From the NCBI GenBank assembly GCA_900541695.1, contig UQKL01000019.1:1-38400 (forward strand): DNA of 38,400 nucleotides, written 5' to 3'. The translations under genes were made by a program, and so were the position numbers. Source of the DNA: an uncultured Collinsella sp. GTDB taxonomy: Bacteria; Actinomycetota; Coriobacteriia; Coriobacteriales; Coriobacteriaceae. This document shows positions 6,935 through 15,016 of this stretch, one piece after another (within the stretch, counting starts at the first letter, position 1; each line of letters starts with the position of its first letter). The notes beneath the pieces are model-generated. The model was given only the letters and a program-made list of their open reading frames with translations, was not told where the DNA came from and ran no database searches.

Positions 6935-7417
6935 ATGGCTCAACCCAAGATCCTACTCACGCGTATCGATGACCGTTTCATTTATGGTCAAGACGTTGAG
7001 CTGTGGAACGAAGCCGTGGGTTCCAACCTTGTCTTAATCGTCAACGATGAGATCGCGGCGGACGCTCGCAAGTGGGCCCCTATGAGGGTGGCGACGCCAG
7101 AAGGCGTTTGGACGCGCTTTTTCTCGGTGCAAAGGACCATCGACGTCATTCATACCGCAACGCCTCGCCAATTGATTCTGATCATGGTGGCCTCACCCTC
7201 CGATGCGCTCGCGCTGGTTAAGGGCGGTGTGCCGATCACCAAGATCAGCATTGGTCATATGCAGGCAGGGGAGGGCAAGCGTCCCGCAACGCCCGCAGTT
7301 GCCGTAGACGACACAGACGTCGCTGTTCTCAGAGAGCTGCAAAAGCTCGGCATAGAACTAGAAATCCGCTATCTCCCCAGTTCCGCCCCCGACCCCATCG
7401 GCAATCTGTTCAACTGA
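6935..7417 (+). CDS. Orphan mannose/sorbose-type PTS EIIB with catalytic His replaced by Tyr
   Basis: 160 aa. The fold and most motifs match the PTSIIB_sorb family: LLTRIDDRFIYGQDVELW at the N-terminus, LVLIVNDEIAAD, then a C-terminal ISIGHMQAGEGKR. In active IIB proteins the N-terminal motif is RIDDRLIHGQ, with the His phosphorylated by EIIA. Here that position is Tyr17 (codon TAT, one change from CAT), so normal phosphotransfer is not expected. No IIA, IIC or IID of the mannose family is nearby. It may be a decayed PTS part or a binding/regulatory derivative; the otherwise intact frame favours a retained role. The ATG has GGGG nine bases upstream. The TGA is the first base triplet of a 31-nt repeat. 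Confidence 0.8.
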   Translation: MAQPKILLTRIDDRFIYGQDVELWNEAVGSNLVLIVNDEIAADARKWAPMRVATPEGVWTRFFSVQRTIDVIHTATPRQLILIMVASPSDALALVKGGVPITKISIGHMQAGEGKRPATPAVAVDDTDVAVLRELQKLGIELEIRYLPSSAPDPIGNLFN

Positions 7418-7445
7418 TCCCTTGGGGACGGAGGAAAACGGATCA
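7415..7445 (+). repeat. 31-nt hairpin repeat at a stop codon, copy 1
   Basis: The sequence starts with the TGA of the PTS IIB gene and runs TGATCC, then CTTGGGGACGGAGGAAAAC, then GGATCA; the ends pair as a 6-bp stem. An identical 31-nt sequence lies directly after the galT stop codon on the other strand (24620-24650). It resembles REP-type intergenic repeats of Coriobacteriia with a GGGGAC core. Confidence 0.7.
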
Positions 7446-7482
7446 TTTTGCCTTCGTAGGGGATCTGTGTGGCGCTGTCCGC

Positions 7483-7636
7483 CAAAACTATGCCGGTTTA
7501 CTACGATGAATTGCTCATCGCCGAGCATGTCAAATTTGCAGAGAATAAAACCGCAGGTAGACGAGTTGCTAATTTTTTATAAACCAGCGCGTGGTCGGAC
7601 ATAGTGGGTTCATCGTAGTAATTCGGCATAGTTTTG
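7483..7636. repeat. 154-bp inverted-repeat element, copy 1
   Basis: CAAAACTATGCCGGTTTACT at the left end recurs as its inverse complement at the right end (TCATCGTAGTAATTCGGCAT then AGTTTTG), giving about 27-bp terminal inverted repeats with few mismatches. The interior contains AATAAAACCGCAGGTAGAC. The copy at 20500-20653 has exactly the same length. No reading frame is present, so it is a non-coding element (MITE-like or a structured RNA/DNA repeat). It fills most of the gene-free space 7418-7743. Confidence 0.75.
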
Positions 7637-7683
7637 TTATGTCACCAATTCGGTGGCATCGAAAAGAAGGATTTAGGCATGAA

Positions 7684-7719
7684 GCAGCGCCCGTTGGCGG
7701 TGGTGCCGGCGGGCGTTGC
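7684..7719 (-). terminator. GC-rich hairpin after galM, probable terminator
   Basis: GCAGCGCCCGTTGGC (7684-7698) pairs with GCCGGCGGGCGTTGC (7705-7719) with a few G-T pairs, loop GGTGGT. It lies 24 nt beyond the galM stop. It is very similar to the terminator after galT (24567-24604), but no T tract follows on the minus strand, so termination is uncertain. Confidence 0.45.
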
Positions 7720-7743
7720 TGTGCGAGATGTCGCGTTGTGGGC

Positions 7744-8796
7744 CTAGTGCCTCATAAAGTGGTATTCGATCATATTGCTGTAGGGGTGACCCGGACCCAC
7801 AATGCCCTGCGGGAACAGCGGCTGGTGCGGCGTGTCGGGGTACATCTCGGCCTCGAGGGCAAAGCCGGCGCCCCAGCCATAGTTGGCATCGTCCTTGGCG
7901 TGCTCGTCGCCCAGCCAGTTGCCGGTGTAGAGCTGCACGCCCGGGGCGGTGGTGTAGTAGTCCAGCTCACGACCGGTCCACATCTCCTCGACATGTAGGG
8001 CGCGACGCAGGTTGCGGCCGTACTGATAGCCATCGATGCACAGGCAGTGATCGTAGCCACGGACCTGCTTGATCTGCGGGTCGTCGGCCTCCATGCCGGG
8101 TGCGACGGGGCGAAGCTCGCGAAAGTCAAACGGCGTGCCCTCGACGGGAGCGATCTCGCCGGTAGGAATGTTCTGGTCGTCGATGGGCAGGTAGTGGGCA
8201 GCGTTGGCGATAAAGAAGTGCTCACAGTCCATGCCGGCGTTATGGCCTGCAAGGTTAAAGTACGTGTGGTTGGTCATGGACACGTAGGTGGCGCGGTCGC
8301 TCTCGCAGCCATACTCGATGCGAAAGACGCCGGTGCGTGTAACGGTAAACACGGCCGTAAAGGTGCGGTTGCCGGGCAGGCCCAGCTCGCCATCCTCAAG
8401 CGAGGTGGTCATGCGCACGGCATTGTGGACCTCGTCGAGCTCAACATCCCACACGCGTTTATGCAGACCGTGCTCAAGATCGCTGTGCAGGTTGTTGACG
8501 CCTTCGTTGGCCGGCATATGCCAGTCCGTGCCGTCGATGGTGATCGTGGCGCCCGCGGTGCGGTTTGCCACGGGGCCGATGGTCGCGCCAAAGCAGGCGG
8601 GGTTGTCAAAGTAATCCTCGAGCTTATCGAAGCCCAGCACCACATCGCGCACGTTGCCGGGAATGTCGGGCACATCGATACCCAGCACGGTGGCGCCATA
8701 GTCCATAATGCGAACGCAGATCTCGGGACCGTTGAGGGTGTAACGATGAACGGGGGTACCGCACGGCGCGGTGCCGAAAAGCTCGGAAGTGATCAT
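7744..8796 (-). CDS. galM: Aldose 1-epimerase (galactose mutarotase)
   Basis: 350 aa from ATG 8796, chosen because TAGGAA lies five bases upstream and because homology starts there (MITSELFGTAPCGTPVHRYT); the frame is open further upstream to 8856. It interconverts alpha and beta anomers of galactose and similar sugars in the cytoplasm. Diagnostic segments are the substrate-binding GATIGPVANRTAG and NNLHS in the N-terminal half, the catalytic-His region NHTYFNLAGH, YDHCLCI, and the C-terminal APGVQLYTGNWL with the catalytic-Glu region. Length is normal. It diverges from the lacR-like gene and fits the galactose/lactose theme; released galactose would be presented to GalK as the alpha anomer. 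Confidence 0.95.
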   Translation of the reverse strand: MITSELFGTAPCGTPVHRYTLNGPEICVRIMDYGATVLGIDVPDIPGNVRDVVLGFDKLEDYFDNPACFGATIGPVANRTAGATITIDGTDWHMPANEGVNNLHSDLEHGLHKRVWDVELDEVHNAVRMTTSLEDGELGLPGNRTFTAVFTVTRTGVFRIEYGCESDRATYVSMTNHTYFNLAGHNAGMDCEHFFIANAAHYLPIDDQNIPTGEIAPVEGTPFDFRELRPVAPGMEADDPQIKQVRGYDHCLCIDGYQYGRNLRRALHVEEMWTGRELDYYTTAPGVQLYTGNWLGDEHAKDDANYGWGAGFALEAEMYPDTPHQPLFPQGIVGPGHPYSNMIEYHFMRH

Positions 8797-8944
8797 TTGG
8801 TTCCTAACATCGAGGTATTTCCGACAAACTGTAGCGCGAACAGGTGGGATTATCACTACACCCCACTAAAGCAGGGGGTATTTTTCTCAAAAAAGTGATG
8901 ATTGGAGCTGTGCTGGCGTTGATTTTTGACGCGCACGAGTCTGA

Positions 8945-8971
8945 TACAATTTGTTCGTTACTGTTTGAATG
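8945..8971 (+). promoter_or_regulatory. -10 box and LacR-type operator before the DeoR regulator
   Basis: TACAAT at 8945-8950 fits a -10 box and is followed directly by TTGTTC-N5-TGTTTGAATG (8951-8971). The same two blocks with the same 5-nt spacing occur before lacF (19863-19883), and GTTACTGTTCGAATG occurs before lacA. The likely reading is autoregulation by the lacR-like repressor, with the operator over the transcription start. Confidence 0.5.
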
Positions 8972-9002
8972 ATATGTGCGCAAAGAACGGCGAGGATTCA
9001 TC

Positions 9003-9767
9003 GTGATTAAGGCGGAGCGACAGGATAAGGTTCGTCAGCTGCTCGAGGAACAGGGCACGGTCTCGGTCAAGGAGATCTCGGACGCACTGGGCGTCTCGGA
9101 TATGACGATCCGCCGCGATCTTGAGGAGCTTGCGAGCCTAGGTGAGATTGAGCGCGTGCACGGTGGAGCCCGTAGCGCGCAGGGCCGTCCACATGCTATG
9201 TTGCGCCATGAGTATTCGCACAGCGAAAAGCGCACTAAGCATGCCGAGGAAAAGCTGCAGATTGCGCGCCGTGCTGTGGAGCTTATCGAGGAGGGCTCGA
9301 CCATCTTTTTGGGTACGGGCACTACGGTGGAAAAGATGGCCTCGATGCTGCCGGCGTGTCGCCTGCGCATTGTGACCAACTCGCTTTCGGTGTTTAACCT
9401 GCTCGAGGCGCGCGAGGACTGCGACCTGTGCCTCGTGGGCGGTATGTACCGTCGCCGCACCGCCGCTTTTGTGGGACCAACGGCCGAGGATACCCTGCGT
9501 GCGTTGGGCATCGACGCGGCGTTTATCGGCGCCAACGGCATTCTGGATGGCGACGTATCTACGTCCAACATGGACGAGGGCCGTATCCAGCAGCTCGCCT
9601 TTAGCAAGGCCGACTCACGCTATCTGATCGCCGATTCCAGCAAGATCGGCAAGCGCGACTTCTACACCTTCTGTCGCTTGGACAGCCTGGATGCCGTGGT
9701 GTGCGAACCGGGTATCGCCGCCGAGAATCGTGCCGCCATCGAGGAACACACGCAGGTCATCTGCTAG
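9003..9767 (+). CDS. lacR: DeoR-family repressor, probable lactose/tagatose regulator
   Basis: 254 aa from GTG 9003, chosen for the well-placed GGCGAGGA at 8989-8996; an upstream GTG at 8976 lacks one. The N-terminal winged helix reads SVKEISDALGVSDMTIRRDL then EELASLGEIERVHGGA, typical of DeoR. The C-terminal sugar-phosphate sensor has IFLGTGTTVEKMA, the TNSLSVFNLL strand and LVGGMYRRRT, like LacR, which binds tagatose-6-phosphate in Gram-positive bacteria. It is divergent from galM. Its proposed binding motif occurs before itself, lacF and lacA, so it probably controls the shared EIIA and the tagatose pathway, while the two transport modules have LacI-type regulators. The effector is inferred. 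Confidence 0.85.
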   Translation: MIKAERQDKVRQLLEEQGTVSVKEISDALGVSDMTIRRDLEELASLGEIERVHGGARSAQGRPHAMLRHEYSHSEKRTKHAEEKLQIARRAVELIEEGSTIFLGTGTTVEKMASMLPACRLRIVTNSLSVFNLLEAREDCDLCLVGGMYRRRTAAFVGPTAEDTLRALGIDAAFIGANGILDGDVSTSNMDEGRIQQLAFSKADSRYLIADSSKIGKRDFYTFCRLDSLDAVVCEPGIAAENRAAIEEHTQVIC

Positions 9768-9886
9768 CTAACGCTATGGGATTGCCAACAGGCGATGCGG
9801 GAGGACTTTTACCTCCTGTCATTGTGGGGAATCAACGCGTGAGCGCTACGCGATATGACGCGTAAATGAGGACTCCACTATCAAAT

Positions 9887-10181
9887 TGTCTCAACCTGTG
9901 ACAGGTAGGGGTGAAATCACCAACCAGATGTTACAGATTGGGGGATTGTCCTGTGCATTTGTCTCAATCTGTAACAGCTAGGACCCAAAAACTCGACTAG
10001 ATGTTACAGATCGAGATTTTGTCTACCCAGCCATCATCTTTGTCTCGATCTGTAACAGTTAGACGGCTAAAAGCGAGTCAGATGTTACAGATCTAGATAT
10101 TTCGAACCGGGTGCCCCCGTTCATCTCAATCTGTAACAATTGGGGCCGAAAATCCCTGCTAGATGTTACAAATCGAGACAA
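9887..10181. repeat. Four tandem palindromic elements between convergent genes
   Basis: Four related units start near 9887, 9960, 10041 and 10123. Each has a left arm like CTCAATCTGTAACA, a spacer of about 26 nt with a GCTAGGxCCxAAAA-like body, and a right arm like TGTTACAGATTGAG that is its inverse complement. Spacing is about 75-80 nt and the units differ by several bases. They fill the gene-free space between the lacR-like gene and lacG copy 1; two more copies occupy the equivalent place before lacG copy 2. The rest of 9768-10203 shows only a weak hairpin (GGGAGG with CCTCC near 9809-9825). Confidence 0.85.
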
Positions 10182-10203
10182 ACGGCCTGCTCGGGTCGAG
10201 CCA

Positions 10204-10251
10204 AAACAAAAAAGGCCGCATGCGAACCCGTGGAGGGATTCGCATGCGGCC
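10204..10251 (-). terminator. Intrinsic terminator of the first lacE-lacG operon
   Basis: On the minus strand GGCCGCATGCGAA pairs perfectly with TTCGCATGCGGCC (arms 10239-10251 and 10214-10226), followed by TTTTTTGTTTTGG. It lies 22 nt past the lacG stop. Confidence 0.9.
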
Positions 10252-10273
10252 GACAGGGGGTATGCGGCTTGAA

Positions 10274-11695
10274 TTAGGCCATGAGCAGGCCGGTCTCCGC
10301 GACGTTCTTGTACCAGTACGCGCTCGCCTTGGGATAGCGCTTCTGGGTCTCGAAGTCGATGTAGAACAGGCCGTAGCGCTTGTTGTAGCCGTTGGTCCAG
10401 GAGAACTGGTCCTGCAGCGACCACACAAAGTAACCGTCGACGTTTACGCCGCCGTCGATTGCCTTGAGGATCCATGCGAGATGCTGGCGCATGTAGTCGA
10501 TGCGAGGGGCGTCGTCGATAAAGCCGTCCTCGAAGTCGTCCTTATAGCCCATGCCGTTCTCGGTGATGTAGATCTTCTTGTAGTTGGGGTAATCGTTCTT
10601 AATGCGGAGCAGCAGGTCGTAGAGGCCCTCGGGATAGATGATCCAGTCCCAATCGGTGGTGGGTACGCCTTCGCGCACGCATGACTCGCCCACGCCCTTG
10701 AGGAACCAGCGCGAGGAGCCCTTGTCGCCGGTGCCATTGTGGTTGATGTCGTTTTCGCCCTCGGCGGCACGCAGGAACTGACACTTGTAGGTGTTGACGC
10801 CCAGGCAATCGTTGTAGGGGAGCGCGGCGGTCAGCGCGGCGATGTCCTCGTCGCGGACGTCGAGCTCGCCGCCGGCGATATGGGCCAGCTTGGTCGCGGC
10901 CTCCATGGTGTCGGCTGCATAGTGGCCGCGGAAGGTGGCGTCGAGTACCCAGCGGTTGTTGATGACATCGGCCATGCGAGCTGCCTCGCAGTCGGCGGCG
11001 TTGTTGGGGTCGAGGGGATACTTGGGCTCCAGGTTCTGGACAATGCCGATCTCGCCCTCAAAGCCGCCCTCATGGAAGGCGACGACAGCCTTGGCATGGG
11101 CCACCATCATGTTGTGCATGAGCTGGAAGGCCTTGTCCAGGCGGTATTTCTCGCCGTGCGGCCAGTTGCCGACGATAAAGCTGCCCTCGGCGGTTGCGGG
11201 AATCTCGTTAAAGGTAAACCAGTGCTTGACCTCGGTGAACTCGGCAAAGCAGAACTTGGCGTACTCGACAAAGGCGTCGATCGTCGTGCGCGTCAGGAAT
11301 CCCTCGCCGCCGTTCTGGTAAAAGGCCTCGGGTGTATCGAAGTGATCGAGCGTGACATAGGGGATAACGCCGGCATTGTTGCAGGTGGCGAAAAGCTCGT
11401 GATAGAAAGCGACGCCCTCGGGGTTAATCTCGCCGGTGCCACTGGGGAAGATACGGCTCCAAGCTATGGAGACACGGATGCCGTTGATGCCGAAGCGCTG
11501 GCACAGGTCGATATCGACCGGATATTTGTTGTAGAAGTCGCTTGCAGGGTCGGGGGAGAAGCGACCCTGAGCAGCCAGGAAATCGTCCCAGGGCACTTTG
11601 CCCTTGCCGTGCGTGCGGGTCTCGCCCTCAACCTGATAAGCGGCGGTGGCGCCGCCAAACACAAAGCCGTCGGGGAACTGCATGGGGTTGGTCAT
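10274..11695 (-). CDS. lacG: 6-phospho-beta-galactosidase, copy 1 (GH1)
   Basis: 473 aa; AAAGGAT lies upstream of ATG 11695. It hydrolyses lactose-6-phosphate to glucose and galactose-6-phosphate in the cytoplasm. The sequence follows known LacG proteins almost end to end. The acid/base Glu is in TFNEI (E164), the nucleophile in ITENGMG (E379), and the phosphate-binding motif SWTNGYNKRYGLFY keeps the Ser, Lys and Tyr at the spacing of LacG. It is second in an operon behind lacE copy 1, with a 75-nt gap containing a hairpin. A second LacG is encoded at 15108, clearly related but divergent, so the two may differ in preferred phospho-galactoside. Confidence 0.93.
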   Translation of the reverse strand: MTNPMQFPDGFVFGGATAAYQVEGETRTHGKGKVPWDDFLAAQGRFSPDPASDFYNKYPVDIDLCQRFGINGIRVSIAWSRIFPSGTGEINPEGVAFYHELFATCNNAGVIPYVTLDHFDTPEAFYQNGGEGFLTRTTIDAFVEYAKFCFAEFTEVKHWFTFNEIPATAEGSFIVGNWPHGEKYRLDKAFQLMHNMMVAHAKAVVAFHEGGFEGEIGIVQNLEPKYPLDPNNAADCEAARMADVINNRWVLDATFRGHYAADTMEAATKLAHIAGGELDVRDEDIAALTAALPYNDCLGVNTYKCQFLRAAEGENDINHNGTGDKGSSRWFLKGVGESCVREGVPTTDWDWIIYPEGLYDLLLRIKNDYPNYKKIYITENGMGYKDDFEDGFIDDAPRIDYMRQHLAWILKAIDGGVNVDGYFVWSLQDQFSWTNGYNKRYGLFYIDFETQKRYPKASAYWYKNVAETGLLMA

Positions 11696-11729
11696 GAGTC
11701 ATCCTTTCTGTGGGATACGAATAGGGAGA

Positions 11730-11756
11730 GGTGCCCGAACTGGGGATCCGGGCACC
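11730..11756 (-). promoter_or_regulatory. Intercistronic hairpin between lacE and lacG, copy 1
   Basis: GGTGCCCG (11730-11737) pairs with CGGGCACC (11749-11756). There is no T tract, so it is more likely an mRNA processing or stability element than a terminator. The second lacE-lacG pair has an analogous hairpin of different sequence. Confidence 0.45.
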
Positions 11757-11770
11757 AACAGAGGGAGGAA

Positions 11771-13555
11771 CTAGTCGAGGTTCTCGCGGAGCCACTTGAT
11801 GGCGCCAGCGGGGTCGCGGGTAAGGTCGATATATTCCTTACCGCGGGGAGCGAGCAGCTTAATGCCCAGGCGATCGGTGTCGGCCTTCATGTCGTTGTAG
11901 TAGCTACGAACCTGCGGGGCGAGCACGATGACGTCGTACTGGTCCATGATGGCAGTGTGCTGGCCATAGGCGCCTGCAGAGGAAGCGATGTTCTCTCCGG
12001 TCTGCGCGGCACCTTCCTTGATGGCATTGGCAAGCATGGCAGAGGTGCCGGCGCCGGCGCACAGGACGAGGACCTTCAGGCCATCGACATCCTTCTTGGC
12101 GGATGCTTCGGCGGCGGGCTCGGGCTCGGGCTGATCGGCGACAGGCTTGCTGTCGGCGGCGGCAACAGTCGTCTCGGCGGAAGCGGTAGCCTGCTCGACA
12201 GCGGGCGCAGAGGCGTTGTCGGCGATGGCAACGGCACCATTGGACTCGAGACCCAGCTCGGCGGCGCGCTCGGCCTCCTGGTCGCAGAGCAGCTTATCGT
12301 ATGCCTTCAAGAACGGCAGGTAGATGATGGCGTCCAGCAAGATGATAATCGCGACAAATACCAGGGCAATAAGCTGGAAGTTCGTGGTGATGAAAATGCC
12401 GATGGGGGCGGGGGTGGCCCACGGCACCACGAAGGAGAAACCGTTCATGCCCACGTTATCGATAAAGAACTTGGCAACACTCACGTTGACGCAGCCGGCG
12501 GTAACAAAGGGGATGAGCATGTAGGGGTTAAGGATCATCGGCGCGCCAAAGAGCAGCGGTTCGTTGACGGCGAAGGCAACAGGAACAATCGAGGCCTTAC
12601 CGACGGCTTTGAGCTGCTTGGACTTCATAAAGAGAATCAGCAGAAGCGGCACGATGAACGTGGCGCCGGTGCCGCCGAACTCGCCCACGAGCGACATGTT
12701 AAAGGTGAGGGAGTGGGCGGGGTGACCACCGGCCAGCAGAACCTGCAGGTTCTCGGCCTGGTTGGCAAGACGGATGGGGTCGATGCCCGGCTGGACGATC
12801 GAGGGGCCGTGGACGCCGATGAACCAGAAGAATGCGGTGGCAGCCTGGATAAGGATAAGGCCAGGATAGGTTTCTGCAGCGGTAAAGAGCGGGGAGAGCA
12901 GTTTAATAAGCAGCTCAGAGAACGGAACGCCCATGAGGTTGCGCACGACGACATCGATGATGCCGCAGATGATGACGGCGCCGCCAAAGGGGATGATGTC
13001 GCGGAAGTTCTGAGCGATGGCGCCCGGGACCTCCTTGGGCAGCTTAATGGTCAGATCGCGCGAGACGCAGAACTTATAGACCCACACGGTAATGAACGCG
13101 GCGATATAGGCCGAGAACAGACCGCGCGTACCCATGCTGGTGCAGTCGAAGACCGAAAGCTCGGAGCCGTTGAACTTGGTGGTGAACTGCGTAACGGCGA
13201 GCAGCAGCATGCTGCACTGGGCGGCCACCATGGTGGAGCCGTCGTTGAGCACCTTGCCGGCGGGCATGCGACGGTTCATGGAAGCCGTAAAGTTCTTGGC
13301 AGTGGTGCCGGCGACCATGATGCCCATAACGCCCATGGTGAAGTTGTACAGCTTGTTGCACCAGTCGATGAGCGGTTGGGGCAGCGTGATGCCGACTACG
13401 CCGGGAAGGGTGGCGATCAACAGGAAGATCGAAGAGGTGAGGACGATGGGCATGCACCCAAGGAATCCGTCCTTGATGGCCTGGAGGTAGATGTTCCTCG
13501 AGATCTTCTCAAAGAACGGTTGATGCTTTTCGAGCATCTTTACGATGGCGTCCAT
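11771..13555 (-). CDS. lacE: Lactose-type PTS EIICB transporter, copy 1
   Basis: 594 aa; AAAGGAG precedes ATG 13555. Residues about 1-420 form the membrane IIC domain of the lactose/cellobiose family, with many hydrophobic helices, the conserved GVHGPSIV around residue 255 and the substrate-site region PVAFAVNEPLLFGAP. An Ala/Pro/Glu-rich linker (about 440-485) leads to the cytoplasmic IIB domain with the phosphorylated Cys499 in VLVLCAGAGTSAML. It imports lactose as lactose-6-phosphate using phosphate from EIIA. No EIIA gene is in this operon; the only one is lacF at 19966, implying a shared EIIA. A LacI-type regulator is transcribed divergently. Other lactose-like disaccharides are possible substrates. 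Confidence 0.93.
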   Translation of the reverse strand: MDAIVKMLEKHQPFFEKISRNIYLQAIKDGFLGCMPIVLTSSIFLLIATLPGVVGITLPQPLIDWCNKLYNFTMGVMGIMVAGTTAKNFTASMNRRMPAGKVLNDGSTMVAAQCSMLLLAVTQFTTKFNGSELSVFDCTSMGTRGLFSAYIAAFITVWVYKFCVSRDLTIKLPKEVPGAIAQNFRDIIPFGGAVIICGIIDVVVRNLMGVPFSELLIKLLSPLFTAAETYPGLILIQAATAFFWFIGVHGPSIVQPGIDPIRLANQAENLQVLLAGGHPAHSLTFNMSLVGEFGGTGATFIVPLLLILFMKSKQLKAVGKASIVPVAFAVNEPLLFGAPMILNPYMLIPFVTAGCVNVSVAKFFIDNVGMNGFSFVVPWATPAPIGIFITTNFQLIALVFVAIIILLDAIIYLPFLKAYDKLLCDQEAERAAELGLESNGAVAIADNASAPAVEQATASAETTVAAADSKPVADQPEPEPAAEASAKKDVDGLKVLVLCAGAGTSAMLANAIKEGAAQTGENIASSAGAYGQHTAIMDQYDVIVLAPQVRSYYNDMKADTDRLGIKLLAPRGKEYIDLTRDPAGAIKWLRENLD

Positions 13556-13656
13556 AGAGCTCCTTTGCTGCTCGATGCGCGATGCATGTGGATGGAACTG
13601 GTCGTCGATGGATGGTCAGGACTGCCCGGAAACCTTCCTGCTTAAGGAAGGCATTG

Positions 13657-13701
13657 CGAAATGACAACGTTGTCATTTCGTTAATGACAACGTAAGACAT
13701 T
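13657..13701. promoter_or_regulatory. LacI-type operator pair before lacE copy 1
   Basis: A perfect 24-bp palindrome spans 13657-13680 with core ATGACAACGTTGTCAT, centred on CG as LacI-family sites are. A second, weaker copy AATGACAACGTAAGACATT follows at 13683-13701. They lie between the divergent lacE operon and the LacI-type gene at 13831, so that regulator is the obvious ligand. A small hairpin (CCTTCC with GGAAGG, 13633-13651) lies nearer lacE. Confidence 0.7.
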
Positions 13702-13830
13702 TCTGGAAGAGCAACAAGGATATACGGGCGAGCGGTCGATATTGTCCGGTGAATGGTTGATTTATCAGTCAGGCAGGTAGTGTATGCTAGAACGCAAAAA
13801 ACAAGCGATAGAGAACCGAGCGGAGAAGCA

Positions 13831-14841
13831 GTGGCAACGATGGACAAGAAAAATGTCTCAATGAATGATGTGGCAGTTGCCGCGGGTGTTTCTCTCAAGA
13901 CGGTTTCGCGTGTGATTAACGAGCCCGGTAGCGTGCGAGAGTCGACACGCGATAAGGTCCATTCCGCAATGGAAGCGCTCGGGTTTCGAACCAACTTTGC
14001 CGCGCGTTCGCTCAAGTTGGGCCGTTACGGGTGCATCGGCGTGGTGCTGTTCCACTTGTCGGGCGGTGCCGTGGACATGATTGACGGTATCGCAGATGCC
14101 GCCGAAGAACGCGGCTTTGCGCTCACGATGATCAAAAAGCGGGCGGGGGAGAAGATGACCCTTGCCGAAGCGGCGCGTAGGATGTCGCAGCTGCCTGTTG
14201 ATGGCATGATCTTCAACCTGCGTCAGATGGTCGATGACTTTGATACTTTTGAGGCACCGAAAGACCTCAAGACGGTGATTATCACGCCGATGGAGCATCC
14301 TACCTGCTCTACCGTTAGTGACGATCAAGAGGGTGGCGCGCGCATGGCGTGCGAGTACTTCTTGGATCATGGTCACAAGAACGTGTATTTCGTTTCGGGT
14401 AAGAAAGAGTCGCTGTCGAGCCAGTGCCGTATGAAAGGTTGGCGTGCGGCACTCGAGGCGCGTGGCATTGAGCCGCCCGAGCCTCTGCAAGGCGATTGGA
14501 ATGCGGATAGTGGCTATGCCGCGGGCCTTGTGCTTGCCGATAAACCCGATTGCACGGCGGTCCTCGCTGCTAACGACTGCATGGCAAACGGCGTGATGAT
14601 GGCTCTACGTGACAAAGGGCTCAGTGTGCCCAATGATGTGTCCGTGATCGGCTTCGACGATGAGCTCTATAAGACGATTCCCAACTCGATTCTGACGTCG
14701 GTGAAGTTTCGCCACCGCGAGCTGGGCATCCGTGCGCTTAACGAGGTCGTCGCAGGTCTGGAAGCCCCGAGCTCCAGAAGCCGTACGCTCGTCTCGGGCG
14801 TGTTGGTCGAGCGTTCCAGCGTGAAAGACCTGCGGGCGTAG
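13831..14841 (+). CDS. LacI-family regulator of the first lacE-lacG operon
   Basis: 336 aa from GTG 13831 (GGAGA 4 nt upstream); ATG 13840 is the alternative, and the frame is open further upstream. The N-terminal helix-turn-helix SMNDVAVAAGVSLKTVSRVI plus the hinge LGFRTNFAARSLK is typical of LacI/GalR proteins. The rest is a periplasmic-binding-like sensor with DGMIFNL, STVSDDQEGG, and the VSVIGFDDELY dimer-core strand. It is divergent from lacE copy 1 with a 24-bp palindromic site between, so it probably represses that operon and itself until an inducer, likely a sugar or sugar phosphate, binds. The effector is not deducible. Confidence 0.88.
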   Translation: MATMDKKNVSMNDVAVAAGVSLKTVSRVINEPGSVRESTRDKVHSAMEALGFRTNFAARSLKLGRYGCIGVVLFHLSGGAVDMIDGIADAAEERGFALTMIKKRAGEKMTLAEAARRMSQLPVDGMIFNLRQMVDDFDTFEAPKDLKTVIITPMEHPTCSTVSDDQEGGARMACEYFLDHGHKNVYFVSGKKESLSSQCRMKGWRAALEARGIEPPEPLQGDWNADSGYAAGLVLADKPDCTAVLAANDCMANGVMMALRDKGLSVPNDVSVIGFDDELYKTIPNSILTSVKFRHRELGIRALNEVVAGLEAPSSRSRTLVSGVLVERSSVKDLRA

Positions 14842-14859
14842 ACGTGCTCGGCTCGTTCA

Positions 14860-14997
14860 TCTCAACCCGTAACAGGTAGGGCCGAAAATCTCAGCTAGAT
14901 GTTACAGATTGAGATCTTTCTGCTCGGGCGTTCTGTTTGTCTCGATCTGTAACAGCTTGGAGCGAAAAACTCGGCTAGATGTTACAGATTGAGACAA
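14860..14997. repeat. Two further palindromic elements, same family as 9887-10181
   Basis: Units at about 14860-14914 and 14938-14997 have the same arms (TCTCGATCTGTAACA and TGTTACAGATTGAGA) and the same spacer style (GAAAAACTCGGCTAGA). They lie between the LacI-type gene and the terminator of lacG copy 2, again a convergent junction. Confidence 0.85.
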
Positions 14998-15016
14998 ACG
15001 TGCGGTACGGTCTGCC

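Noticed and set aside
6566..6936. Open frames overlapping the tRNA gene on both strands
   Set aside because: They consist of tRNA and terminator sequence read as protein.
7591..7998. 135-codon plus-strand frame entering galM
   Set aside because: It covers the right end of the 154-bp repeat and the antisense of galM; no ribosome site and no family.
9887..10181. Tandem repeats considered as a CRISPR array
   Set aside because: Units are imperfect, each contains its own dyad, the intervals are not uniform spacers, and no cas gene is present.
12109..12240. Low-complexity Ala/Pro/Glu stretch in lacE copy 1 considered as a frameshift or insertion
   Set aside because: It is the normal flexible linker between IIC and IIB; both domains are complete and in frame.
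10739..13645. 968-codon plus-strand open frame antisense to lacG and lacE copy 1
   Set aside because: It is a mirror of GC-rich codons; the protein is Gly/Val/Asp-rich and repetitive with no domain, while the opposite strand encodes clear LacG and LacE.
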